A stretch of 64,000 nucleotides of DNA, taken from positions 1,333,920 to 1,397,919 of the forward strand of contig JACAXG010000167.1 in assembly GCA_018881555.1 (NCBI GenBank). Direction: 5' to 3'. The notes below the pieces were generated by a model. That model was given only the letters and a program-made list of their open reading frames with translations, had not been told where the DNA came from and ran no database searches. Source of the stretch: Amblyornis subalaris (Eukaryota > Chordata > Aves > Passeriformes > Ptilonorhynchidae). A program made the translations under genes and the position numbers. This document shows, piece after piece, positions 1 through 12,600 of the stretch. Position 1 is the first letter of the stretch, and every line of letters begins with the position of its first letter.

Positions 1-547
1 CACTCCCAGGCAATTTAAGGGGATCTAGATTTATGAATTTTAATTGCAGTGTGATTTTAATTTTATTTATATATGTAATGATGGTCTTTTTCCTTAGATT
101 TTGAGTTTTATGAAATACTTGTTTCTTTGATGCTTACATTTGCACTACATTGCACATAAGTGGGTTTGTGACTTTAAATAGATGCTTTTAAAAAATTTTG
201 TGTGAACAAGAATAAAAAAAGCAGAATGAATGAACAGGGTCCTGTAATGTGACCTCAGTAGATTAGTTTTGAGTTTCCAAATGAATTTTAAACTTTTTTG
301 GCTTGTACATAACAAGTCCAGTTAATAGTTTGGGGTAAATTGCTTCTTGAAATTTGTTGTTGTTGGCCTTAGTAGTATACTAAATTGAAGTAGGTTTGTT
401 TTCCCAGTACTGGAAATATAATAGAAGAAACTGGAAAACAGCGATTTTCCTGCAGTCTATCTTTCTTTCCTTTCAAGATCAGCTCTTTTTTATCTTTTTT
501 AATTTTTTTTTTTATTTTATGAAGTAGTGTTTTATTTGAATCTCCAG
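1..547 (+). other. ARID4A: ARID4A intron, 3' part (window edge)
   Basis: AT-rich intronic sequence leading to the first visible exon, with a T-rich tract around 485-520 and acceptor AG at 546-547. I see no gene or repeat in it. Confidence 0.85.
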
Positions 548-627
548 GTTGTGTCACCCAGCTGCAACGACGACGTCACCGTGAAGAAGGACCAGTGTTT
601 AGTTCGATCCTTTGCNGATTCCAAATT
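548..627 (+). CDS. ARID4A: ARID4A coding exon (RBB1NT region)
   Basis: Starts in phase 0 and encodes [16 protein letters not shown] and following residues, matching the human RBB1NT segment after the Tudor region. Donor gtaagt at 628. One N lies at the third position of an Ala codon (616). The exon ends after two bases of a codon. Confidence 0.93.
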
Positions 628-3600
628 GTAAGTGATAGCTCACTTTGATTAGATGTCTCTGGGAGGCAACTGGGAAACTAATTACATATTGCTCCTGAAG
701 ACATTTGTACCCTTTCCTTTTGGAAGATGGACCCATTTAGCATTCGCAGTCCATTTCCAGCTAACTCCTTCTGTGCTTTCTCACCCTTCTTCCCATGATA
801 AGAATTCATTGAATCAAAATTTCTGGTGCTTCTTCATTTAAAAATATCAACTTGTAAACACCTGGATGTTTTTCTTTTTAATTTAAATNTTTCTGTCCTT
901 TAAAGTGTGAGTTTTGATTTTAATTATTTCCCTTAATGTCTTAAATGATCGTCTTTATGGGTGTCTGTTGCAGTAGTTTGGGTATCTGACTCATTACCTC
1001 CAGTGCCTGGAAGTCCATGGCTATTTAAATAGTTTATAAGGGTTTCATCTACTTCTTTTTTAATAGAAAAGTGAATTTAAATAGACTTGATAATTAAAAT
1101 ACTTACAGAATCTGAACAAGATTCCTGCAAAAAGAAAGGTCCTATTAGGACCTCTCCTAAAAGGGAGAGGGAGGAGGGGGAGAGAGAGAGATGTGTGTTT
1201 TACTTAAAGAGTAACATATTTATAAGAGCACGAAGATTTTGTTGTTTGGTTTTTTTTTTTTTAAGACTTCTTCCCTTTATTTCTCTTCATTGTTACTTGC
1301 ATTGCATCTGTCTCAAGATATTGTAACTAAAAACTTCCTTACCAAAGGCCACCTGTCACCCTCTTTCTCTCAAAATCAACAGGTTTCGATTTTTGATAGC
1401 CATGATTTTGGGTAGGTTGTGAGTACTTGATTACTGGAATGTATTTCAGGTACCTGAAGACTTAATTCATTTTGGCCTTTCAATGTAGACATGTATCATC
1501 AGCCTTCTGGATAAGCCTGGCTTTCCTATACTGGAGGTCAAATGTTGCTGGTAAAACATCTACACTTGCTGTTTGACTTTTCTCCCCCCCCCCCCCAGAG
1601 CATTATGGCTTTAACTTCAGAAAATGGCCTTAGACAGTTAGTTGTTAGCAAGGACCTTGCAAGTGAAGGATAAATCTTGAAAATTTTGGAAGTGGCTGGT
1701 TTTCTAATCAAATGCTTGCTTTTCTGGGATGTAAAAATAATAACAAAATCTTATTCTTTTACAGTTACTCAATAGCAAGAAAAGACATTAAGGAACTAGA
1801 TCTTCAAAACTTACCAAAATCGGAGTCCTCTCCTAAAAAAGGTAAATTAGAATAAATTCTGGGTGTTTAAAAGAAGCAATTTTATGCAATAATACTTTTA
1901 ACAATGGCAGATAAATGATGACTTGTTNATTTCTGATAATTGCTCTTGGATGTTTCTTAAACAATTTTAAATGGGATAAATCAGAGAAACTTTGGATATA
2001 GCTGCTGTCTTATTAAAATAGCACCTAATAGACATCTTGTTCATTTGATTCTCATTTCATTATTTTGGTCCAGTCCATATTTGTGGAAAGCGAATAGAGT
2101 ACTTTCAAGGTAGTGTATTTGAAATGTCAGCGAGCAATGGAATATATAGTTACCTCTTCTAATGCTTAAGTTTTGTGCTATTGCTCAAAACACTGTGTTT
2201 ACATTAAAAATATCCAGATAGCAAGGTGTAAACTTTATAACAACAACAGTCTGTGATTAATACTTAATTTATAAATATAATTACAGAATTGCATGGATGG
2301 ATGGATGGATGATGTGACTACCACAATCCATTAAAACATGAAATTTGTTAAGGAGAAATATTTAGGTTGTATTCATTAAAAATTATAATAAAAAACCCCA
2401 CCCAGCAACAAAAAGCCCCACTCAACAACAGTATCTGGTTTGAATAAAGTGTGGAACGGCTCCTTAGCAAGTAAAGATTTAACATACTTCAAAAGAAAAC
2501 TTGAGGTGGTTTTGATTGATTTGTCTAATTCTAAATGATTTCTCTTCTACTTTGTTCTTAATAGCTGTTTCACAGTACAAGAACTTTAGAACAGCCAAAA
2601 AAAAGATCAGATGCCGAATCTGAGATAAATTGAAGAAAGGGACTTTTTTTCCTATGCAGAACATAATTGGGTTGTGACATTCCTTGCCACGAGGGAATAT
2701 TTTGGAACCAAAGGTACTAATGGTTTCAAAAAAAAGAGAGTTGAGAGCAATGTCTGGAGGTTTTTCTATCAGCAGCTGTTGAAAACTGGTGCCTTTTCTT
2801 CTCCAGTAACACTGAACAGTTCATTACAATGTGTCCTTCTATTTGGTGTTCTTTTGACTCCTTTATTAAAATCTTCTGTTGTGACTGGGGGGCAAATTTC
2901 AGGGTTATCTGGGTTTGTTTTGCTTCATTGTTTTCACCCTTGGAGCACCTCTTCAAGAAAAAGAATTTGAGGTATTTCCATTGTACAAGTGTGACTTGTG
3001 CCTGTCGCATCACTCCTTTGCTCACTAATGTGTTTTTCCTCTCTTCCAAACATTAATGTNACATCTCTTTAGGCAGTGCTCTTTTTTTTTTTTCAATCTA
3101 AGATGTGATGATATTTTGAAAAAACCAAAGTCATGGTGCTTGATCTGTGATGGATTCATTGCATTTAAGTTGGTGCTGTGATTTACAAGAAGGTGAAAAG
3201 GCGATTAAAAATGCTTTGTGACTGTGAATGCTGTGGATGAGGTAAAGCCAGGGCCCTTTCTTCTGTAGGGCTACAGGAGGCAACCACGTTTNTCAACACC
3301 AAGGGTGTTCCTCGGAACTGGAAAATGGACATCAGTGAAATTCTGGAGTCCTCCAGCAGTGATGAGGAAGATGGAGCTNCTGCAGAAACTGATGAAGAGG
3401 AACAAAAAAGAGAAGAGAAAACAGAAGAAGTAGCGGTGAGTCTGGACGATTTCAGTCATTCTTCAGAGAGAATTTAATAACTTGCCTGAAAATCCTGCAC
3501 TTTCTAACATTTTATTCTCAGACTTAGCTCTCTTAAATGTCTTTTCATCCTGTTCATCTTCCCTGTGCTACAGTTGTCTTTATCGGGATTTGTGAGCAGT

Positions 3601-6600
3601 GGCAGCTTGCCTGCTGTTATCCAGTGCAGAGGTTGGAGACAAATCTCAGAAACTAGGAATTCGAGGCAGAGAAAAGATTCTGGGTCAAAAGAAGAGGCAA
3701 AACCAAAAAAATTTGTGTTGAGCCTAGAAGTAGTAATTCCACCTTAAAAACATGTATCTTTGCATTTTTCTTTTGTAATTTCCTTTCCTATTTTTCTTTG
3801 TTTGTAGGTTATATAAAAAGCAACTTATTTCTGAAAACAGTAGTTTGATTTAAAAAAAGAAAGACGAACTTCAAGCAGAAGCAGTAGGTTGACTGAAACT
3901 ATGAGCTCATTCACAGGGCAGTAAATGCTATTTAGAGCAATACAGGACTGACCTTCATGGGTGTTAGGTTGGGAATCATAGAATGATGTGCTGGATGGAC
4001 TTTCTGTCTAACAGGTTGGGGCATGTAGAGACTGGAAGAGGAGCTCATGGAGAGCAGCCATGTGGAGAAGGGCTTGAGGTTCTCATGGNTAAAAGGCTGG
4101 ATGTAAGCTGGCAATGAGTGCTCACAGCTCAGAAAGCAAGATGTCTTGAGCTGCATCAAAAGGGGAGTGGGCAAGGGAGGGGATTCTCCCTTTTACTCTG
4201 CTCTCACGAGACCCACTGGAGCACTGTGTCCAGCTCTGGGCTCCTCAGCACAGGAAAGACATGGACCTGTTGGAAGTCGCTCCAGAGAGGGCCATGAAGT
4301 TGCTCTCAGGGCTGGAGCNNCTCTGCTCTGGAGAAAGCTGGGAGAGCTGAGGGTGTTCAGCTTGGAGAAGAGGAGGCTGTGGGGGAGACTTTGTAGCCCC
4401 TTCCAGTGCCTAAAGGGGCTCCAGGAGAGCTGGAGGGGGACTTTGGACAAGGGCCTGGAGTGACAGGACAAGGGGGAGTGGTTTTAAATGAAAGAGGAGA
4501 GATTTTGGTTGGACACTGGGGAGAAATTCTTGGCTTTGAGGGTGGTGAGGCCCTGGCACAGTTTTCTCAGAGAATCTGTGGCTGCCCCATCCCTGGCAGT
4601 GTTGCAGGTCGGGTTGGATGGGACTTGGAGCAGCCTGGTCTAGTGGAAGGTGTCCCCATGCAGGTAATCAGAACTGGCTGATCTTTAAGGCCCCTTTCAA
4701 CACAAATCATGGAATGTGATTCCAAGATTCTAATATTAACAGTGAAATTTTTTTCTGCATTGGAATATTTTAAGTGGCTCCTTTTCTATAAAGTTAGCCG
4801 GTTTCTTCATATCGTCAAAACCGTCGTTACAGAATTCCCTGCTATTTCTCNCCGCGGTTGTAACCTGCATGTTGGATTTAGAAGCAGGGGCGGAGGTGGG
4901 GTGGGGGTGGGGGGAAGAGGCATTGCGGGATTTGTTTTCCCACCGTGCGATTCTCACAATACTCTGCGAAAACATTAACTGCAAAACCCAAGTGCAGTTC
5001 GTGTTGGGAGGAAGGTCAAACGCCGCTTCCCTTTCCCCTTCCCTTCCCTTCCCACACGGAATGGCCGATGGCGCTTGGCGGCGGCCTCGGCGTTCCCAGG
5101 GCAACCGGGAGCGGGCGCGGCGCAGGCGCGGGGAGCGGCCGCGGGAGCCGGGGCTGGCCGGGGGCTCGGAGATGGGCTGGCCCTTCCCTCTGCCTTTCAT
5201 CTAATGCCTCGCTTTCTCCTCACTATTATCACTTAATTTTATTATTTTTTTGTGTGGAAGAGAATGTAAGTAATGCCGATTAACTGCGGCCGCCGCGCGG
5301 GGAGAGAGCGAGCGCCAGCGAATATTTGGAAGTCAGGCTGAAATATGTCCAGGCAGTGGGCAGATTAGATAGAAAGGAAGTAAAACCATTTTACGTTTGG
5401 AAGAATGCAGCTCCTAGGTAAGGATCGTGGGCTTTAATCTGCGATGTGAACGTGGTGGTTGAGGATGGGGGTTTGACTTGGATTTCTGATCTGGGAACTG
5501 TCTGGTGGAGCTCGCAGCCAGGGTAGATCTTTCCAGGTAAAAAAAAAAGACAATAAGAATCTATTTTTAGGTGTGAATTTTGTGCTTTGATAGCAGTGTT
5601 TTGGAAAATGGAGTAGATGTCTGTATGAGAATAATGGTATGATAAGATAAATCTAAGATAAATGTGTGCAAAATGTGAAATTCTCTGGGTTTTTCCCCTC
5701 TGTTTGCAGTGAAAAAGACTGAATAGGCCACATTTTGCAGGGTGTGAACTGTTGCAGTCTGTATTGCTCTGTCTGTATTAACATTGGTTAAAATTGCAGA
5801 GTATCAGTCACCAAAAATCAAGGATTGCTGTGCTAGTTTTCTAGTATCCATTTTTATTATCATTTTTCATGCCTCTTGCATAAAATGCTGTGTGTTTCAA
5901 ACAAAGAAGGGGGAGGGGGAAGCTTGGTGGTTTAAAAAAAAATAAAAAAAGGCATTCCTGTAAAAGAAATAGAGATTATTTTTAAAGAATGATGTTAATG
6001 TAAAATAGTGAAGGAAAGGATTCCAGACAGGTGGATGTGCTGATAGGAGAAGCTGTGGAATCCATTATTTCCAAGTGACAAGTAGGCATGTAAGGTGAGC
6101 ATCTTCACGCTGGAGCTGTGTAGCTGAGGGTAGATATTAATCTTTTTAGATAATGTCAGAGCAGAACTGTCATGATGGCCCATTAAATCAAATTCCTGAT
6201 TCAGCTGTTAGAACACATATTCTTATTTTAATTATGGGCCATGCTAGATGTTGCAATTAGACAGCATTTAGGGAATTTAAGGAATTTCTTTTTTCTTTTC
6301 CCTCAGAAAGGCCGTAATACTGGTTGCAGAGAGAATTGACAAGTAAATGATTTTTTTTTTTTTGAATACAGATGTTGAATTACTGAAATTTTACATTTTG
6401 TAGAGTGCTTCCTTTTATTAATCAAGGTCAAAAATAGCTTCTGTCCATCCTCTCCCAGGATATTCTCGATGGACTTTCTGTTTTAGAACTGTAATTGGTT
6501 ATATTATTAGAGATGGGAGTGAGATTATTAAAAATACCTTTTTATTTCACCCCATTCCCATCTTTTGGTAGGCACAGCAGCTTTGCTGTCAGGGCCTGTC

Positions 6601-9600
6601 CAGCTGCTGCCTAGCCATGGTAGGCCATCATTAAATAATCAAATGGGCACAGACCTACTTAATATATAATCACAGGATAAAGTCACTCAGAAGAGTCTAA
6701 TTCTGGAATGGAAAGGATCCTATTTTTCTGAAGTAGGATCTTTTCTAATGATTATGGAGTAGAGAGAGATCTTCTGTAGCTGGTGACATTAGATCCTGCC
6801 ATTTTTTCCAGTAGCTGGGTTAAAAATATGCAACTTTGTTTTGACAGAAACTGTCTTTTTAACTGTATTGCCCTTTGTCACATCTTAAAGAGATGGTAGA
6901 ATGGGTGCAACCAGGTTTCCAGGCTTTACATGGCTGTTCTTTGATGGCTTTTTTGTAAGCAAAAGACTGGGAACAAATATGGTGTTGGTTTGGTGCTGCT
7001 CCTCCTCAGTGGTAAGTGACTTGTGTGGTCCAGAGTTGACAGGGGAAGGAGGATAATGTGGAAATTGCTTGTCGTGGACTTTAGCAGGGATTGCATTACA
7101 CAGTTACTCAGCATGTTCAAATTGCTGGAATTTTGGTAATATATGGTGCAACTCAGGATTATTTTCTATTAAAAATTAACGTTTTAGTAACTCATGTAAT
7201 GAAAAATGAAAAAATCCAGAGGTGGTCTAGAAAACAATTCTTTATCAAGTGAAAATTAAAAGAATCACTCAATTAGTTCGAATCCAGATGAAAATCTGCA
7301 TATTGCTTTTGGTTCTTACCCAGTTTTCACCATGTCAGAATAAGAGAATTAACTGTGTTTGGAGGGTACATTGGCAGTCTATGCACTGCAGCTAAAAGGA
7401 AAGGGAAAATCTTAACTCCTTTATCTCCTCATAGAAACAAAAACTTTGGAACATTACCTGATTTTTATTCAAAACGGGTTGTACCTACTACTGTATTTGC
7501 TTGTATTTAAGTTGTTCTGTCAGGGAAGAAGAAAGAATAATCTAATATAAACATAAAGTAGTGAAGCAAAGGATTCCAGATGGGTAAATGTGCTGTTAGG
7601 AGAAGCTGTTGAATCCATTGCAGTCCATCACGTTTGTTTCTCAAGTTTAAATATTCAAATACTCCCTGTTTTACAAGGGAATGTGTAAGCAGCATTTGGG
7701 TTTGGCTCTCAATTTCCCTGTGAGCCATTCTGATTCCATTAGAGTGAAGATCTTGACACACTGTTAGGTGAAATATCTTTTCAGTNCATGTTATCAGTAG
7801 ATTCATTCACTTAAGATCCGAGTAAAGGCAAAGAATTTGTTCAGAAAAAAATTCCAGTTAGCTGGTCTCCATGTCTGATTGAGGAAGGAGTTGTGGCACC
7901 TCCAGGTGTTTGCTTAGAGGGGTTTTCTTGAAGGCTTATTTTTGACACTCACTTGGAGAATGTGTGTGTGGCATGTTTAATGGGGTGCATTCATTTAACG
8001 TTTTTAAGGTTCTTGCATCACAACAGCATCAAAAAACATCAGTCACAATTGCTTTACNTTGTTGAAAAGGGAAGATGCCAGAGGCATTTTCCAATGTTCC
8101 TATTCTTGCAAGTAAGCAAGGATTTCAGTTCTCATGATAAGTCATTACCATATATTTTATTACCACTAAGTCCATGAAGGAAGGATGGGAAATNCATGAT
8201 GTATTTTAGGAGGCTTGAGAATTCTGCAAATAATCAGTAGGCAACTACTGAAATATTTACATTTTACTTCAAAATAATTCTTGTTCCCCGTGTAGGCTTT
8301 TCTCTAAGTGACTGTGGGAGATCACAAAATCATACCCAGATTGCCATGTCTGTTGCGACCTATTTGTATTTAAAAATAACATTGAAAAAGCTGACTCTAG
8401 AAGGAAAAACAGTAATTTCCAAGTTAATGAAGCATGATATCCAGAAAGAAGTGGTTTATTGGATATTAAGATACCTGCCTGTGAGGGTGGTGAGGCCCTG
8501 GCATAGGTTGCCCGGAGAAGCTGTGGCTGCCTCATCCCAGGAAGTGTCCAAGACCAGGTTGGGTGGGGCTTGGAGCAACCTGGTCTGGTGGAAGGTGTCC
8601 CTGCCCATGGCAGAGGATTGGAATAAGATGGTCTTTGAGGTCTCTTCCAAACCAAACCATTCTAAAATNTTACGATTTATATATGTAGAAAACCCTGGGC
8701 AGTTGTGATGTGTAATGCACAGAATAGCCTTTAAAAATAGCTAAACATTGATTAGCTAATCCTCCTTCCTATGCACGCGTGCATTTGTAGGAGTTCTGGC
8801 TGCTGTGAGGCACAGCCTGCATCATACCATGCACAAATGTTCTTTAAAGACTTTCTTGCTCACAGTTTTATACAAACAGGCTTTCTCAGAGTGTCCCTCC
8901 AAGAGAAGTTGCAAACTGAGGCTCAGCTCCAGAGTGAGTCATTGTTGGTTGGTGGAATTTCTGGTTCTTGTTGGTACAAATTAACATTTTAAGACCACTC
9001 TCATCTCCACGTGGTTGAAAGCTGTTAACTTGTTGCAATCAGTTTAATTCTTTTCATTCCCTTAATTACTGCTCAAACTTGGCATTAGAAAGCAAATGTG
9101 CAAGTGATGAAAACGCATTGAAGTACTCTGAAGCAACAAAATTACATTAACTCTAATTCTGGCAGCTTGTCTTGATCATCTACTCCTCTGAACTCCAAAT
9201 CCTGTATACACTGTTCTTCCTGCATTTCTTTCACAGAAGAGTTTATGGCCTTATCAGTCTATTTATAACATAAAAGAAAGATCTGTCCCTGGTAGTTCCA
9301 CCTCGTCTTGCCTGAGTTTAGGGTGTACGTGCTTGTAGGTAGAGATTCATTCTTTCTTTTGTAGGAGAAACTATTTCATCCTTTGTGCTCCCACTCAGCT
9401 CTAAAGGTTGGCACCCACAGAAGCTTTAACATCTTTCTGTAGAGTAAACGATGAGTCAGGATAACTGAGCCACATTCTTGTTTAAAATCATGCTAAGGAC
9501 AGAGGCAAAACTCATGGTGAATTAGGTGGCTCGAAACCAAATGAAGCAAAGCCAGTTACAAGTTTTCTACATATTTTTCTGTGTGTTTCATGTTGTGTTT

Positions 9601-12600
9601 ACTTGCTGATTATTACTCTCAAAACAATTTTACAAAATACATGAATGCTGTTAGTGTTGCTTGGAAGGCAATAAGAAATGGAGTTGGGAAAGGTGCGTGT
9701 CTATTATACAAAGATAACGTTCATTGCTGATTTTATTGTTTTACTGCTTCCAGTATTCTCTAACTGATGTGGCCTGCTAGTTAGAAAGGAGGAGAAAAAT
9801 CTCAAACCCATGAAATTTCAATCTTTTTAATTAGGAAAAGGGCATCTTGGAGATTTTTATTTCTTTTTATTTCAGTGAAGTTCAGCCTCTCATCCTGAAA
9901 CGAAAAAGTTTTTCTCATGTTGCGTTTGGTTGTGGGTATTGGATGAACAGCAGAAAGGTCTCAGTTTTGAACTCCTGCAACTTAAAATTTTCATGTTTTG
10001 CCTCTCACTTGGAGTTACCTTTGGCTACAGTCTTCCCCTTTTTGCACATCTATATAGGAAAAAATGAAATGGGGAGATAGAACTCTCTTAAGAAGTTGGT
10101 TATAAACCATTATTACTGTGAACTTATTTATGCCCAGTCTAAAATGGGCANAAATGTCCGGATAGGAGCATTGAGCTGTGGGGGTGGCATTGTCACCCTG
10201 CTTCCTGCTGGAAATCAATGCTGGGAATTTCAGCTCTCCAGTCACTTGCTGATGGTGAGCACAGGTTTTGATATCAGCATTTCTCAGGTGTCTCCTTGAC
10301 TTGGGGTGCAGATTTACAGTTGCTGATAGAGCAGCTTAGATGAACCCCCATGGCAGGAGAGTTGGGAGCAGATGATCTTTAAGGTCTGTTCCACCTCAAC
10401 CCATTCTATGATGGCTGATGTATTTAAAGTTAAACTCAGCTCTGACTCAGAACAGTAGGCACTCCTGGGAATTCATTATGTCCGGTTCCAAAGAGATAAC
10501 CCTGATAAAAATAGGACCTCTTACAAATATCCATGTACCCTAATGTTGCAATAAGCACATCCATGAAGGGTTGGTCTTTTGCATTTTGGCCAGTCGCAAA
10601 AAAACCAGCTGCTACATGGTTTATTCNATGGTGACAGTCACTCAGGTCTTACTCAGGTGACTTCTCAGAAGGATTTGATGCCTGTTCTGGCATCAGTANG
10701 AGGCACAGCTCAGACTCTCTCTGTCAAGGAGCTCATACACCATCAACAGAGAGAAGCAGGTGTAGAATTTGGGATGTCTCACACAGGTGGATGAATATTG
10801 CAGCCAGGTTTTATGCCCCCACTCTATAAGGATGTAAAAGCTTTTCATCTTTCCTTTTTGCTTTTCTTCAGCTGAAAGTACTTGGTCTCAGTGGAAGGGT
10901 TAAATTCTGGCTGCAAGACTGCTATTTCTAACCTANGTTTCTGCTGTTCTGACCCACAGTTCTGGTTTGGCATTGTGCCCACACAGAAGAAATGGCTTTA
11001 ATTCAACTATTCNGAAATATTTCTGAATGTTTACTGTTACTGAGATGTCTTCAGTTTGCATAGTTTGAGCTGTTTTGCCTTCAATCAGTAAACATTACAG
11101 TAGATGGTAGAAATTTCTCGATCTTGAAGTTATTTTGCAGTCTAGATGGAGAGAAAAAAGCTGTGGTTTCTATAGCAATACTTCACTTGATAACCTGGAA
11201 GAGCATGCTAATTCTATAGATAACTGTTTCTCCTTATATAATCCCTGTAATGTGCTGAGCAAATGGTAACTGATGCTGTACAGTGTTGTGATTACACATT
11301 TAATTTCTTCCAATTATTCCCCAAGAAAAATTAGGAAAGACACAGATATTGTCTCTGNCTGATTATAGGTGAGCCATGTTGGGCTGAGAAACTCAGAATT
11401 CAGTGAAGCAGGCAGGGCTGGAATTCATTCTGATGCTGGGCAGATTGCTTTCTGGTGAGCAAGCCAGTAGCATGTACATTCCCATTTCCCTGCCTAGAAG
11501 CTTAAAGTTTACAGAATGCAGAGATGACTGAAATCTAAATGGTTGTTCTGGTTTCCTTCTGGAACTGCTTGTCACTTTCCTGTTATTTTTAATAATGTAA
11601 TGATAAGATTTTCTGACACGTACTGTATGTCTTTCCTTCAAGACAGCTGCAGTCTTCCTTGTGCAAACTGCCAGGCTGGCAGGAAGAAAGTGGCATGCAT
11701 AAACCATTGCAGGGAAAAGGTTTTCTTTTTTTTTTCTTCTTCTTTTTTTTTTTATCTCTGCTAGACTCTCAAAATTCCATGAAGATATGTCAACATTATT
11801 TCCTCTCCCTGCCCCCCTCCGCCCCCCCATAAATTTACTTTATTTTAATGATTTTTCACTTGAATAAAAGAATATCTTTGTTTCATGCTGTGGATTGCTT
11901 GCCGTAAAGTTAGTATGTGTTTCTCTCTTTGAGGCTTTAAGTTGTAAAGGTGAAACTAAGGAATTTATAATAACAAAAATAAATTATAGGAATGACTTTA
12001 AAGATGTTGCCAAATATGAGCTGAAATCAAGCATTGGAGCTTAATTACAAAGCAGATGTAGTCTGGAGCATCAAACCCAGGAATGGTTGGAGAAAGAATT
12101 GTTCTGCAGCCTGAGCTAAAGTTGGGGTAAGGAAAATGAGTTAAACAAAAAAGTCCCACACAAACAGAAAGAACCCAACCCCAAAAAAACCCTGAAATTC
12201 CTGTGAATTCTTTCAGTCTTGTAAACACCAGACCTTTTCTGTGTTAGGCAAGGGTATTAGTGTTTTCATTTTGAGGGTCACTCATTCTTTCTGTAATGGA
12301 CTGATGCTTTCCCTTACCTGCATTTTCTTGCTTTTTCTCCTCAGGTACCNCTTCAGTCTTCCTGAGTAAATTTTGTTTCCTGCCTATTTTGCCATTACAT
12401 GGGTTCGGGGCCAAATGGGAAGTGGTTTGGGTTTAGTTCTTGCTCTTAGGCTTTTGTACAAATAAATTGGTACTTTGCATATTTGCTGTTTTCATTTATG
12501 ACAACATTTATTTTCACAGCCTGAGGAAGAGCTTGATCCTGAAGAGAGGGACAACTTCCTCCAACAGCTTTACAAGTTTATGGAAGACAGAGGTAACACT

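Larger units (their letters stand above)
3436..12519 (+). other. ARID4A: ARID4A 9.1-kb intron
   Basis: The largest ARID4A intron in the window. It holds a long CR1 fragment, two shorter CR1 fragments, a CpG-rich island with a splice donor (4855-5420) and a pair of related 70-bp repeats (about 6001 and 7556), all listed separately. No further ARID4A coding exon is needed, because the flanking exons join in phase and match the human protein without a gap. The many short ORFs inside look random. Confidence 0.8.

Noticed and set aside
8269..8708. Overlapping 128- and 120-codon ORFs on opposite strands
   Set aside because: They run through a CR1 3' fragment, which is non-coding on both strands.
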